A stretch of 64,000 nucleotides of DNA from Vigna angularis (GCF_016808095.1 NC_068973.1:16426501-16490500); one strand, 5' to 3'. Counted from the first letter of the stretch, positions 11,395 through 24,891 are shown. Notes: generated by a model from the sequence alone, not told the origin. Translations and numbers: made by a program.

Positions 11395-11900
11395 CTCAGA
11401 ACCAACTCTATTGAGTTTCAGCCATGGCGTTCCAGGCTTATTTTTAATCGTGGCCATTTTAGCTAATTTTCGACCAAGGCCGACTCGTTCAAATTCGGCC
11501 AAATTTTTGTCAAAACTAACTCAACCAAGTTTCAACCGTGGACGTCCTGATTGAATTTGTTCGAATTTTTGCCTTGACTCGTCACAACATTTTGGGAAAA
11601 CCTGACATATCTCAACCTTTAGCCCGACATGACTCGTCTTAACGTTTGACACGACCCGACTTGTCTCAAACTTTGGCCTAGGTCGACCCGTCTCGACCTT
11701 CGGTCATGCTTGACCTGTCTTGACCTCGGGTCCACCTTGACCTGTCCAGAAATTTGGCCCGACATGGCTTGACCCGTCTTAAATTTGAGTTAGGTCACCT
11801 ATCTCAACCTTTGGACCCATCTCGGATTTGGGTCAGGTTGATTGTTCAACCTTCGATCCAATTCAACTCATCTCGACCTTTGACCTATTTCAAGATGTCT
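11395..11900. repeat. Degenerate tandem repeat (CTCGACCTTTGGCCCGACTTGA-like)
   Basis: Roughly 20-35-bp units on the theme TCTCGACCTTTGG...CGACTTGACCCG repeat about fifteen times with heavy divergence. The local base composition is richer in C/G than the surroundings. No reading frame persists, so this is a minisatellite-like array, not a gene. Confidence 0.55.
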
Positions 11901-12163
11901 CAAAGTTGTGTTGTGTGATAGAGTAAAAACCAAATTTCAATGCAATTTAATGCAAGACAGTTTGGTAGAACAAAAAAATAACTCAATTCTATTTATATGA
12001 ACTAATTGTTAGTTTAGTTTAGTTTGGGCAAACTACTTTTTGGTTCATTACAGTTTTTAACAATGAGTTCAGTGCAGTTCATTTTGCCCACTTCTATTGG
12101 TCGTGTGGTGATGATAGTGGTGTTGTTGTTGTGGTGAAGAAGACAATGGTACTCTTGCTGGTG

Positions 12164-12227
12164 TGGTGATGGTTATGGTGGTGGAAGTGGTTTAGTGGTG
12201 ATGGTTATGGTGGTGGAAGTGGTTTAG
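12164..12227. repeat. Two 32-bp tandem units, GTGG-rich
   Basis: The unit beginning TGGTGATGGTTATGG occurs at 12,164-12,195 and again, unchanged, at 12,196-12,227. It lies in a G/T-rich tract (12,100-12,350) full of GTGGTG. Open frames across it are low-complexity. Confidence 0.7.
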
Positions 12228-12429
12228 TGGAGTTGTTTTGGTCTCGCGGTGGCTGTGTCGTTCTGGTTGTGGTATCCTAGTGGTTGTATGGTGGTTGATG
12301 ATGTATCATGGTTTCGGTGGGAGAACGAAAAGAGTGGTTGTGGTTGATTGTAGGATAGAAAAATTGGATGCATGTAGAAGAAAAAACCTTTTAAAAAAAG
12401 ATAAGGAGTTTGCATTTAATATGTTTAAT

Positions 12430-13600
12430 GGGGTTTGTTAACTTATGTAATCTCTTAAAATGTACTAAATTTTAGTTGACAAAAATACCCTCATATATTA
12501 TGGATTCTAAGTTTTAAGGTTAAGGATATTTGAATAATTTTTTTATTTTTTATTTTAAACTAAAAATAAAAATTATTAAAATATTCCTGTATTTAGAGTA
12601 TGTCTTTTTTTTATGAATAAAGAATTTTTTATCAACTAAAATTTGATACAGTTAAATAAGTTAGCAAATCACATATTTAATATTCTATAACTATATATAT
12701 ATATATATATATAAAAGAAGAATACACGTATTTGATATCTGTTTTACTTTTCCAATTTTAATTTCTTAATTACTACTTTATAAATTTAAACAATAAAAAA
12801 CTATTTGTTAGTTTTACCATTTTTGTAACTATTTTATTAAATTCAAATAGTTACTAATTTAAAAGAAAAATTTACTCTTAACCACCTTTTCAAATTTAAA
12901 TAACTACTCATAATTAAATAATTATTTACACAATATTATTTATAATATTTTTTATTTCTATAATTAAAATTTTATTTTATCTATAGCTATATCTATAACT
13001 AAACATCTTTCTGTTTTTGTAATTTTACTTTTTAATTACTATTTTTAAAATTTATATAATTTATAGATATTTAAAAATAGATACACACAAATGTTATAAC
13101 GTATGTGTTTATACTAATAATAATAATTGTAACTTTAATAATAAAATTAATGATAATTATTATTATTATATATTATTTTAAATCACGTATATGTTTAAAG
13201 ATAAAATGATAAAATTTTATTTTTATAAATTAAAATATTTTTTTAATTTATGAATCCTACCACATCATTTATTAACTTTAATAAACTTTTATATTATTTA
13301 TTTTCATTTTTTAAAATCTTTCTCTTCATCTAAATAACATAAATTTCATCTCTGAAATGGACTTTTGGAAATAAAAATAAAGATAAGGTTTTTAAGTAAT
13401 CCTTAGAATTAGTTGTACCTTTCTGTTGTGCGTGCGAAACAGCGCACAATAGTGACAGTGTAGTACCCGCAATTTGCGTTTCAACAGAGGACCGAAGCAG
13501 GAACAGACAGCACAAGAAGTCGCAGAACTAATAACATCAAGAACAAGACAAAAACAAAAGAAAGGCAAAACAATTTTAACGGCTGTAGTGAATCGCAGGA
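12430..13600. other. AT-rich intergenic sequence with a short (AT)n tract
   Basis: Very AT-rich. A (TA)n run is centred on 12,695-12,712. No gene is seen; overlapping minus-strand open frames at 13,330-13,672 have no supporting features. Confidence 0.45.
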
Positions 13601-14374
13601 GCAATAAGCGGGAATAAGGCAGCGTTTGTTTACCTTACCCGCACATATATCATCTACAGATGATAAAACCAAACTAAAGCTGTGGACTTTTTCAGACCCC
13701 TTTCACACTTCCACACTCTTATCCTATTTCTCTGTCACCACATGGTCCCTCTCCTTTTTCCAATATCTCTTTCCAGATCACAACACAAACTTCCATGAAT
13801 ATATCTTCCATCATTTAGCTTAACTTTCTCTGACATTTCTCTCTTTTTTCCTTCTGTTAATTTCTCTGTCTTCTTCAATAGGATTCACCACTTGATAGAT
13901 AGATAGTCCATTCTCATGGCGTGAAATTGGGGATTCATGGTAGGTGTCTAACCCTCACACTCTGAGTTTTGTGTATAAAGGAATATCATAATAGATGGCC
14001 AAAGGACAGACTTTAAAGAAACATTTTTTTTTGTTTTTGTTTTCCATATTTCAACCTTTGACCTCTGTTCCTTAATGTTAAAACCTAGGTAGATGGGAGT
14101 GGAAAGTGAATTCTAAGCAAAGCTCTCTCTCATAACTACTTTCTGTTTTCTTTGCAAGTTACTTCTTAAGGTTGAACACCTGGCTCTCACATTCTTCTTT
14201 TTTAATTCTGGGTTTTTCTTGAAGAGCAACTTGCCACCTTTCCCTGCTTCCTCTTATTCATTCCACTCATAGCCTTGGATCCAGTTCTGTTCAGGCTAAA
14301 GGGTTTGTTGGGGGCAATGGTGCTCATGTTGTTGTGTGAAGACATAAGAAGGTGTTGCTTTGCCTAAATTGTGA
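13601..14374 (+). promoter_or_regulatory. Presumed promoter and 5' leader of the FPP gene
   Basis: The stretch upstream of the FPP start contains a C/T-rich leader-like tract (13,730-13,880), typical of plant 5' UTRs. A possible donor GTAGGTGTC at about 13,940 suggests a leader intron. A TATAAAG lies at about 13,973. I cannot fix the transcription start. Function is inferred only from position. Confidence 0.3.
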
Positions 14375-17315
14375 ATGGACCGGAGGAGTTGGTTATGGCG
14401 CAGGAAGTCATCTGAGAAAAGTCCAGGTGAAACTGAGAGTTCTGGCTCAATGTCATCTCATTCAGAAAGATTCTATGATGATCAGGTAGCTGCACTCTTG
14501 TATCTCTTTACATTGTTAACTTCTTTTTTGCATGCTATCATGGTTTAGTTATATTTGTTTCCATTCTTTTCAGTCTTTCTATCTACTATCTGTGGCCTGA
14601 GATGATTTGAAGTTTCTGGGCACGCAGAAACTGTTTGTTTTGCAGACTTTACATGAATATAAGTTTTCTAAAGCTTGTAGACCATTGATTCTGCCTCTTT
14701 TTAGTTTGCTATTATGATTTTCATATATTTATAAATTGGGGGAAATTCGATGAATGTTGTTTTTCTTACCATGATGTATATAGGTAACACCAAATGAATG
14801 TTTACCTCCCGAAGTCATGTGTGAGGAGGGTGCACCAAATAATGAAGAAGTTACTGATGTGAAGACTCTAACAGAAAAGTTATCTGCTGCTCTCTTAAAC
14901 TCTAGTGCCCAAGAAGACTTGGTAAAGCAGCATGCTAAGGTTGCTGAAGAAGCTGTCTCAGGTATATGTTGTTTGACCATCTTGCATATCAATAACTTCC
15001 CCTTTATTTGACAAACAAGTCTATCTAAATGAGAAATGAGCATTTGCAATTGACTTCCTGTTAGTTCAAGTGTTGATCTTAGTTATGGTTTATGAAAATG
15101 AATGTCTAAACCTATCCAAATATGATTCAGGGGTAATTCTAAAATGTGCTTCACCTGCTTGTCCATGATTCATTTCTCTTGCCTAGGGAAGCCATGGCTA
15201 GCTATATCCTTAAATTCTGCTCTTGGGGAATTATTGGAAAGCCGTGTCTATATCATAAACTTCTGCTCTAGGGTGGTTATTAAATTTTTTTAAGAAATTT
15301 GTTTTCTGCTCTTTTTTAGTGGAAAAAAACTTATATTAACTACTGACATGGCTTTTGGATTAGGCTGGGAGAAGGCTGAAAATGAAGTATTGATTTTAAA
15401 ACAACAACTTGATGCTGCAAAACAAAAAAATTCAGTTCTTGAAGACCAAATTAGTTATCTTAATGGGGCACTGAAGGAGTGTATGAGGGAGCTTCGACAA
15501 GCTAAAGACGAACAAGAGCAAAAGATTCATGAATCTGTATCAAATAACTCTTGTGGCTTGGAATCCAAAAGACCTGATCATGAGTGGGAAGCTGTTGATC
15601 CTGCTGCTTCATTTGTTCCCTCTGATCTTCACAGGAGGCTTGAGGATATGGAGAGAGAGAATTCAAGTCTTAAAGTAGAGCTACAATCTCGACTTGAGGA
15701 ACTAGAGTTCAGGACCATAGAAAGGGATTTGAGTACTCAGGATGCTGAAACAGGAAGCAAGCAACATTTGGCAAGTATAAAGAAGGTGGCTAAGCTAGAA
15801 GCTGAGTGCCGGAGACTGAAAGCTGTGACACGCAAACCATTCTCTGCTAATGATCACAGGTCTTTAGCTGCTTCCTCAGTTTATGTAGAGTCATTTACTG
15901 ATAGCATGTCAGATATTGAAGAGAGGCAACTAGTACTTGAAAGTGATATTCCGAAATTGGGAGGCTGGGATATGAATGAAGCTGAATCAAACCGCTATGG
16001 CTCATGCTCATCAGCTGTAACTACAGAACTTGATCAATTTAAGAATGAAAACAGTGCCGGAAAAAATCATACGGTCTTTTCAACTGACATCAATCTGATG
16101 GATGATTTCCTTGAAATGGAGAGGCTTGCTGCATTGCCAGATACTGAAAGTGTTAGTAGCTTTCCTGTGGTAAATCCTGCATCTGACCAACTCAGTGTTG
16201 TAAAGAAACTAGAAAATGCTGATATGGAAGGTATGGTTCAAAAGAATGTTGCATTGGAAAAGAAACTAGAGAAAATGGAGGCAGAGAAACTTGTGCTAGA
16301 GATGGATCTAACTGAGTGCCAAAAGCAGCTTGAAGCATCATTGAGCAGAATAAACGAAGTGGAGTTAGAGGTAGTAGAGCTTCAAACTAAGTTAGCTCTT
16401 GCAAACAAATCAAATGAAGAAGCATATGAAAAACTAAAAGCAACTCAGGAAAAGAAAAAGATAGCTGAGTCTAAACTCACAGCTGCACACACCGAAGCAG
16501 AAGAATTGGTCTCAAAAATCTGTTCATTAGAAGAAGAGATTGAGAAAGAGCGAGTTCTGTCAGCAAAGAATTTGGCCAAATGTGAGAAGTTGGAGGATGA
16601 GCTCCTGCGAATCAAGCATGAAGCTCAACTCCAGCAAAACACTGAGATTCTGTCCGGAGAAGGTGTTAATAGTGAGCTAAAGCAGGTCAGTTTGGTAACA
16701 CACAATGTGAACTCCACAATTTAAGCCTTCTTCGATGTATTCTATGTTGTTTGAACACACTGGCTAATAATCTCTCTTTCAATGATGAATGTTGTCAAGT
16801 GTAGAATGCTCAAAGCTAAGATTTAGTTGAATTATTAACATGTGATGCAGGCTAAAATTACAGAAGATCAGTTGGAATTGCATTTGATTACTAGCTAAAT
16901 ACAAGTGATGGTTGTTGTCTAAATATTTTGCATTAACAATGTTGTTCACAAGTCTTTTCTATAAAGAGCTCAGCATCTTTATATGCAGGAGAAGGAACTA
17001 GCATTGGCTGCTACTAAATTTGCTGAATGCCGAAAAACCATTGAATCTCTTGGACTGCAGTTGAAGTCCCTTGCAACATTGGAAGACTTTCTACTTGATT
17101 CAGAGAGCTCTATGGATTTTGAAGTTACACCAGGTCCTCAAAATGGTGATGAGCAGTTGAAGAACTTACCTAGTAATTTGAGTTTGATCAAAAGAGATTC
17201 TGAACCATCAGTTTCTCTAAACCAATTATCATCTATAACCCATGAAAAAACCCATAATGGTTTTGGTAGGTTCAACTCTAGAAGCAAAAGTGTAAGTAAA
17301 ACAAGAGGTCACTGA
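14375..17315 (+). CDS. FPP3-like: Filament-like plant protein (FPP/DUF869), FPP3-like, four exons, 645 aa
   Basis: FPPs are long plant-specific coiled-coil proteins, first found as partners of the nuclear-envelope protein MAF1; some relatives act with cortical microtubules. Exons: 14,375-14,485, 14,784-14,961, 15,364-16,685 and 16,989-17,315. All introns are GT...AG and the sum is 1,938 nt, in frame. The start MDRRSWLWRRKSSEKSPGE is the family N-terminus. Coiled coil covers about residues 97-153, 180-216 and 391-537. The hallmark NLMDDFLEMERLA is at about 338-350. The last exon begins EKELALAATKFAECRKTIES and includes LKSLATLEDFL, the conserved C-terminal block. AATAAA at 17,571 may be the poly(A) signal. 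The paralogue assignment (FPP3) is from memory and less certain than the family. Confidence 0.93.
16851..16898 (+). other. Possible alternative (stop-bearing) exon in the last FPP intron
   Basis: Inside intron 3 the sequence TGTGATGCAG is followed by a frame in phase with exon 3 (AKITEDQLELHLITS) that then stops at TAG CTAA. Using this acceptor would give an FPP truncated by about 108 residues. It could equally be chance; canonical splicing to 16,989 restores the conserved C-terminus. Confidence 0.2.
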
Positions 17316-18400
17316 AACATAAGGTGAAGAAAAAACTGAAGTTGTAAATGTGGTCAATACTTATTCAAAGTATATAAATCGAAACTTACTTGTTTACATA
17401 TAAACAGTACCTTTTTGCAGAATTAAAATTGTTCACATATGTGAATTAGAATTACACAGTGGGCTGTGTTCCTCCATGTCATAATGTGCTAATGCTCCAA
17501 ATTTTTCGATGCAAAGGTTGATATTTCACGTAATTAGGCGTTCAAGACTTAAATTCAAGAATATTGGCTAAATAAATACAATTCTGTGCTAACAAATATA
17601 TTCACTTAGTGATAATTAGACAGTTGTAATGCCACACACTACCTTTTTTTTTAGTTTCATCTCAATTATTGCTTGTTTTATATAATTTTTAATAAAATAA
17701 AATATTTATCTTTAGTAAATAAACATTTATTTTATTTTATGCTTATTTTTTCTATATTTATTCTCATTAATTATTTTATTAGAGTATAATTCCAGAAGAC
17801 AAATGAACTCATACTTATTTTAATATTGACGGAAAATAATTGAAATAATTTATTATTAGTAATACTCAACTTTTTAAATTATGGAGGACATATCTCCTTC
17901 GTTTCAAAATATCATAATTAAATTTAAATAATTTATAATTTAGGTATTTTTAATTGAGTCCATTTCAAAAAAAATTCATTCAATATCCAAAAATTTTATA
18001 TTTTATAATTGAGTCTCTACTATTTGATTTTGTTGCCAAATGAAAGTATGCATGTTTATTTTGTTTTGGTCATTATAAAAACAACTTAAATAATTTTTAG
18101 TTTTTTTTTTGAATTTAAATATTTTCAATTAAATTCTCGATAAATATTTGAGTATGCAAATTGTTATATTTTTTAATTGAATTGGTGTCACTAAAATGAC
18201 GTGACAATTTAATTTGAATCAAATATAACATCACAATGTGGTTGTAAAACCTTAATTATTGAACAAAAATCAAATCAATCATGTAGACTCAAAATAATAG
18301 TGTTTTATAAGATTTTCTAGGATTTTAGAGAAATTTTTTTTATATTGTACAAATTCGAGATGTTCTATTTTAGAATGTAATAAAATAGAATACAAACTTG
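17316..18400. other. FPP 3' UTR and AT-rich intergenic sequence
   Basis: The first ~260 bp is the likely 3' UTR (AATAAA at 17,571). The remainder is AT-rich with no gene. Confidence 0.4.
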
Positions 18401-19065
18401 AGTTTCGTCTAGTCTCCCTTAAGATTTCTTAAAGGAGTTTCACTCATCTTTTTCAAATATTAAAAATGAGTACAAACTCTTGGTATACAAGTATTATTAA
18501 CCACTTCTGATCGTTCTAGTCAACTTGACTAGTCAAAGTTTAAAGACTTCTGGTATCAACCGTAGACAATTGTCTAAAATATTTAATTTAACTGAGTTAT
18601 ATAATGAAATCTGATAACTTGAAAGACTTTTTCTTGTCCTAAGAATTGACTTAGACGATGTAAGCTTTCAGAGAGAATAATAGTGTAACGATTCAATGAT
18701 AGTAAAAATTCCTTTCGATTCTCTTATGTGAGTCATTCTTATATAGTTTTCTTTGAGAGATGACGGTTACTTAGAGGGTTGACCTCTTGAAAATATCTGA
18801 CTTCTAGTATGAAGACTTGTACTTTTATACATCTTGGAAAGAAGAACATTACTTTAGTAGTGAAAGCTTGTATGACTATGATAAGACATAAAGGTTTTAG
18901 GGAAATAATCTAATATTGTCTTCTTATTTTACAATATCTTTTTGACCCACGTGTAGGGGTTTGAGTCAAGCTTGATATTGTTACTATCTACACAGATAAA
19001 GAGATAAAAAGTAAAGAGAAAGATAGAGTAAGTTCATGCATAATGTAACTAATAAAAAAACATAT
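18401..19065. repeat. Copy of the CACTCCTGGTATCC repeat family
   Basis: 18,460-18,600 carries motif variants (CTTGGTATAC, CTTCTGGTATCAACC). 18,660-18,995 is a diverged copy of 10,190-10,530. It lies between the two convergent host genes and has no coding content. Confidence 0.5.
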
Positions 19066-19557
19066 TTAAAGTATTATACATAAATATAAAGTTGCTTATA
19101 AGATCCACAAAATCAAATTAAATATTCATTTAATAACCTTGAGGTGAACTTTCATATAAAGTATTTAAAATATATATAACATAAGACTTACAAAAATAAA
19201 ATAATCTATCTATTTAAACATATTTATATCGTGAATACCTAATAAAAGGACTAAGAGACAATTTTTTTAAAACAAAAACAAAAGTCCAAAATAATATTAA
19301 TTTTTAATGAAGTGTCATTCTCAATAATTGTTTTTTTAGAATTTCGATACAAAAATAGGAAAAAGAAAAAAAAAACTTGTGGGTAAATATTGGGCAGTAA
19401 AACTAATATCTAAGACAAAGGATTATATAACACATGCAGAAAGTGACACCTGAAACCAATGGCATCAAAGTTTATAGTAATTATAATACATGAAATTCAA
19501 CAACAGAAAGACAGAAAAAGAAAATTGGTGAGACAAACTATACTATTTAGCTTCAAA
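19066..19557. other. AT-rich sequence including the FAAH 3' UTR
   Basis: No separate feature seen. The FAAH transcript should end somewhere in here on the minus strand. Confidence 0.35.
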
Positions 19558-22500
19558 CTACATGCCATTGCTATCATTCTTCTTTCGCAGCAGATCATAG
19601 TAAACCTTCGGCTTTTTGTACTCTGACATGCATATAGCCTGATTCAACACAGTAACATATTTTTTCAATACCAACCAAACCAATAGTTATTAACTTTGAA
19701 TGTCTGGTTTTATTTTCTTAAAGTTCATTTCAATTTTCTTAAATTTCATACAATTATATAAAAATAATGTAAATAATTAAAAAAAATATTGTTTAGAGAA
19801 AGGAATTTTACCTGCACTGCAAATGCCAAATGAATGAGTGTGGCTTCAGACCAAGGCCTTCCAATAAACTGGAGTCCAATAGGCAAACCTAATCTGTCAA
19901 ATCCAACCTGTGAAATGCCAAACACACAATTTCTTTATAAACTAATTAATAAAATTTTCATTTTTTTAGAAAGATTATTTTTAGTTTACGTATTAATAAT
20001 TTTAGTTCCTGGAGATATTTCTTTTATTTTTTTAAAAAATGTTGTAAATAAGTTTATCCAAGATACCAAGAAACTAAGTAAAAGAGAGTATAATCCTACC
20101 GGAACAGTGACAGCAGGAAGTCCCAGAAAATTTCCTGCTATGGAATAACGAACAAGTGCAGCTGAAAATTATGGGAAAAAAAAGTTCAGATTTTGCAAGG
20201 AAAGTTTTGGTGCTTCATATACATAATGCTACCAATAACTTCAACATAACATGCAGAGCTTGGTGTCATTGTTAATCAGATGAATTTCATGTATGATGTA
20301 CCTCCATTCACGTAGTCAAGTTCACCTGTCTGAATAGCATCATCTTGAATTGGATATGCAGTCACACTGTTACAGATAAATGGTATAAACGTGTTACCAA
20401 AATGCAAAACACAAAGAAACCATCATTCTTTGATGTTTGAGGAAACAGGACAAACCCAGTTGTTGGTGAGACAATGACATCTGCCTCGGCAAATATTTTC
20501 TTGTGAAATTGAAGTTGGCGATTCCTGTTCATATTTTTCTCATTAAAAGAAAAAAAAATGTTGTAGGAAGAAAATTCCTAATATGACCAAATTCACTTCT
20601 ATCTACTATCAGTTAAATTTGATTGGAAGTAATAAAACCGCAAATGAACCTCATCAAAAAGGAAGTTCTAATAAATTTTAATTTTTTGTTAATAGTGAAG
20701 AGTGTGTTCAAAAAACTGTAATTTTATTAATTAGCATAATTTATTGGCTTAATTTTTCATATCTTACCTCATTTTCTGAGCTTTAAGATATTCCATGCCG
20801 CTGAAAGCACCATAGATGCTTTGTGCTACTCTTACATCCCATCCTAATTCTCCAAAATTCCTTTGGTAGTAATTTGGTGATATCAGCAACCATACTTCTC
20901 AAGCTAGAGGATAATGAGGAAGGTAAAAAGTTTATAAGATTGCATACTTTTCTTTAAATGAATCAAGTGCAGTGGAAGACTCAGATCCGATTGTTATATA
21001 GTGAGCCAGGCGCATTGCTTCTATCTCTGGTATGGTCACGTCTATGATCTTGCATGTTTGAGACAGAAAGTTAGCATGTTAGCAAGTGATGACTGTGATG
21101 TGCTGTTTCTCAATTATGAGTTCAGTAACAGTATTACAAGATCTTTAAGAATTTTCTGCCTTAAAAAGATGGCTTCTTCCAAATTCACATCAAATAAGAT
21201 ACGGTTTTGTTTATGTGGGGAAAGCAGAAACCATGCTAATATATCAGTGGTCACCGTTAGCATTTTTATATTTTTCAGTACCTTCCAATTGTAATGATCC
21301 TGAAGCTTGAGCAAAGTTTTGGAGCAGCATATTCTGACTTCATTGCTGCAATCATCAAACCACTAATTGATGGAAGTAGTGGTTAAACAACATGATGTTA
21401 ACCTATTTCTAAAATTTTTATAATCATAACGCAGATATTTGTAGCTGCCAACAGGACTCTAACCTTGCCGTATTTTGCTAATTTGATGTCAGATATGCCT
21501 TTTGTCAAACTCAGTCGTGGAAGATTTATGCTGGTCTGAAGATTAAATAATAAGAAATTCAAAGATATTAGAAATTTAGAACTTGAAAGTGCATATCTAA
21601 TCAGAATCATATGTGATATTATAAACATGGACAGAGTAATCGATGGTAAAAAATCATTAATTTGAGAAACGATCTTACCAATACACTGAAAATCTTCTGA
21701 TATGGAATTTCACCACTGATAGCTGCATAACTATAAACAATGAAACAGTAGATGTTGAAAAATCAATCTTAAAATTTCCTTGTAGAAAGAATATCATAGA
21801 AAGGAGTACTAACACAATCAATGCATCCTCAACTGTGCCTGCTAGTATTCCAACCATTCCAACTGTCCAATTCAGGGGAAGAACTCTGAATATAGCAGAA
21901 GATCATTCTCCTAAGTTATTACATTATAATCCTTAAAGTATTTAATGATGATAAAACAAATATGAATACCTACCCATCATGTGGTATACGTGCAAAAGTT
22001 GGTTTTAGACCAACAACACCGCAAAGAGATGCTGGCATCCTTACAGATCCTGAACATATAAATGAGCAAAGCAAACATCACAAGTAATAAGAAATAATGA
22101 ATGCTGATTTCTCTGGTCTTTGATGTACAGATATAAATCAAATACCTCCCCCATCAACACCAAGGGAAACAGGACACAGTCCAGCAGACACCAGAGAAGC
22201 AGATCCACTAGAAGAACCCCCTGCAATCTTACTGGTATCATATGGGTTTCTAGCAGGCCTACAAAGTAATAAGCAAACATGCTCTTATCACCAACTAGTT
22301 CTATGAACATTCCTTGATACTGAATTCACAAGACAAGTCCACCAAAGATGTCACATAGTGTGAATATGAGTATAACACAAGGTGATCTTACCCATAATGT
22401 GGATTTATCCCACTGGTTCCAGACCCAAGCTCATGCATATTGCTTTTCCCAACAAGTATGGCGCCACATAACCTTAAACGCTTAACGCAGCAAGCATCAT

Positions 22501-24779
22501 CGTTACACGGCCTTTCTTTGTGCAGCCACGTTGTACCTCCTTGAGAACAACATTTTCAGAGGCTCAAGTGAATCATGAAATCAGCACATAATCATTTGAA
22601 TAGAAGATTCCTTAGGGAAAACAATAACACGTTACACTACCTGTTGTTGGATATGGCAAACAGTCTATCTCATCCTTGATAGCAACAGGAACTCCGTCTA
22701 ACACTGAAATCGGTTCCCCTGCATAAATATTATTATATCAAATATATGAACATTGTTGAGTACACATAATATATGAACACAAATGAGGCTGAATCCTAAA
22801 TAAGAACGTCTGCAAATATGACAATGTAATTTCTGGGCTACTTCAAAAGTTAAAATATTAGTTTATAAATGCTAACACTAGGTTTTTTTAACACAGTCTT
22901 CATTATTGATTGAAAATTAGTGAAAACCACATAATTGTGTTGGTCCTACTTCTTATATAATGAGATTTACTTCTGATTTCATAGTTCCTAATAAATTTTT
23001 ACTACTAACAAAAAGTGTACTAGGAGTGTCTTAGAAAAAGTGTTTTTAGCACTCCTAGAATATAATTCATTAGACTTGTACGGTTGGCAAATGACCACAT
23101 ATGTTAGTTGAAGGTGGAGTCAGGGAAAGGTAAGTGGCATACATCTTATCTTTGGATGCAGAAAGCACATGTAGCCATAATTATATGTTTCAATAACGAC
23201 AACCCCATAGGAAGGGATCACTTAAATGTTGAATTGAAATGACATTTGACTTGCTCTCAAGTACCTCTTCGATATCGATGAGTTGATTCAGCAGCTTGTC
23301 TAAGAATATCATCAACACTATAGTGAATAAAGAATCCCATCTGGAGAGAGGGTTTTGTGGATTCATCAATAGCCGCAATAAACCGTTCAGCAACCTGCAA
23401 AATATTGAAGTAGAAAGAGAGTCAATGAATATAGTAGTACATCAAAATTCTGAAGTCAGAACGAACTAGATATGTGAAGGACTTGTGGATGCAGATTACT
23501 CATTGTACAATAATACTACTATCTTTCAGGTTCTTAATCTAAATTTTGAGCTGTCAAAGCTTCTGCGTTTTTTTTCTCTTCATCACTTTTAGTTCTTATA
23601 ATCAAGTAACAATGACTTTGACAACCTAATGACATTATGTCCTCCATTAGCATTGTTGCTTGATAGTAAAAAACAGAAAGTGACAGCAGAAAAAATTCAG
23701 GAACTTTAACCTGTAAAAATTTAAATTTAAATTAGAAACTAAAAGCAGAAATTGTAAAAATGTAAAGACAGAAAGAGAGAACAAAACATAAGTATATCAA
23801 TATAGATGAAAATACCAAGCTTGGTGTTATGTCCCCTGAGCGGTAAGCTTTGGCATAATCCATTATTGTCCAGCGGGAGAACGAAGAATTTGTTCCATCA
23901 AGTGTTTCCTGTGAAGATGTTGGCAAACAATCTAGTGCAAGATGAACTTTCTCCGGTGGAGGCAAAGAAGAGTCTAAGCATTTGACTTCTCTTTCTTTTA
24001 TGTCTGCAAGAATAAGCAGAAACGGTGACCCACTTTCTCTTAAGGCAACCTAAGGCCAAATTTTTGCAATCAAATATGCTCATGTCCACAATCTCTCAAA
24101 CCTTCAAAATCATGCAAGGGAACAAAGAGAGGTGGTTCTTGGAACTCTGCATTTGTGATAAGCTGTGAAAATGGAATAAAACAAAAAGCACTTGCTTAAA
24201 GATGTTATTTAGAATTCAATCTTTACTGGAACAGAAGTTCATGAAATGGAATACAAATGGTCATGGAGCATACTCGGTGAATAAGATTGTTTCCCTTCAG
24301 TATGAGCAGTAGGAAGGTTCCAAGTATTGGACACTCCAATAGATGAGTGAAAATCTTGACCAAAAGTCCAGTCATGCGGGGAGCTGTGATGGCAAAGATC
24401 ATTAGTAGTATTTTTGTGGGTGTGCATGGATATCATCCATCACTATCAATACTTTTACAAGCTAACATTCTGGTTCAAATATCAAATCAAAAGCCATTAG
24501 TGTTAAAACTTAAAACACCAGCACATGCAGAGCCTTTCTGAACCTGATAGAGTGGTACTAGGGAGTAGTCAATGTTATAACTGTCACAAGAACTCAATGA
24601 AAATCCATACTAGAAGAAGAAAAAGTAAAGATACCATGATGCTAGGATAGAAAGAAAAAAAAGACAGTGCATGATAAACCTTTGACATTAGCTTGCAGGT
24701 AGAATTCAGTGCTATGGGAGCCTAAATCCACATCCTTCACGGGCGTGTAAACCACACCCTCACGTTTCAAGAAATCCAT
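19558..24779 (-). CDS. FAAH: Fatty acid amide hydrolase (amidase-signature family), 20 exons, 615 aa
   Basis: FAAH hydrolyses N-acylethanolamines to fatty acid and ethanolamine at membranes. Exons (high to low): 24,779-24,680; 24,383-24,274; 24,162-24,102; 24,003-23,816; 23,394-23,265; 22,718-22,641; 22,539-22,392; 22,258-22,146; 22,049-21,974; 21,885-21,814; 21,730-21,679; 21,535-21,464; 21,362-21,282; 21,048-20,948; 20,860-20,768; 20,524-20,456; 20,366-20,302; 20,161-20,100; 19,907-19,812; 19,638-19,558. They sum to 1,848 nt, all junctions in phase, GT...AG throughout. A hydrophobic stretch lies at residues 39-62. Catalytic residues are Lys211 (PVAIKDE), Ser287 (AGGSSSGSA) and Ser311 (DGGGSVRMP), each six positions from the Arabidopsis FAAH triad as I recall it (K205/S281/S305; 607 aa). 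The N-terminus ([20 protein letters not shown]) resembles group-II plant FAAHs. It converges with the FPP gene. The start is the first ATG of exon 1; an upstream exon cannot be excluded. Confidence 0.93.
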
Positions 24780-24883
24780 TAGCCCCTGAAGGAGTGTTGG
24801 AGAAAAATGTCAGAAGGGTAGATAACTAGTTATAGGAAAATTTGGCGGAGATTACTAGAGGAATGAGGTAGAAATTCGATGTA

Positions 24884-24891
24884 CTTTTATA
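24884..24891 (-). promoter_or_regulatory. Candidate TATA box of the FAAH gene
   Basis: The minus strand reads TATAAAAG here, about 105 bp upstream of the FAAH start codon. That is a sensible distance for a short 5' UTR. It is a single-motif match and nothing else supports it. Confidence 0.3.

Noticed and set aside
13330..13672. Cys-rich minus-strand frames suggestive of a secreted peptide
   Set aside because: Three frames overlap, none has a credible signal peptide plus mature Cys pattern; likely FPP upstream sequence.
14729..15049. 106-codon minus-strand open frame
   Set aside because: Antisense shadow of FPP exon 2 and its intron.
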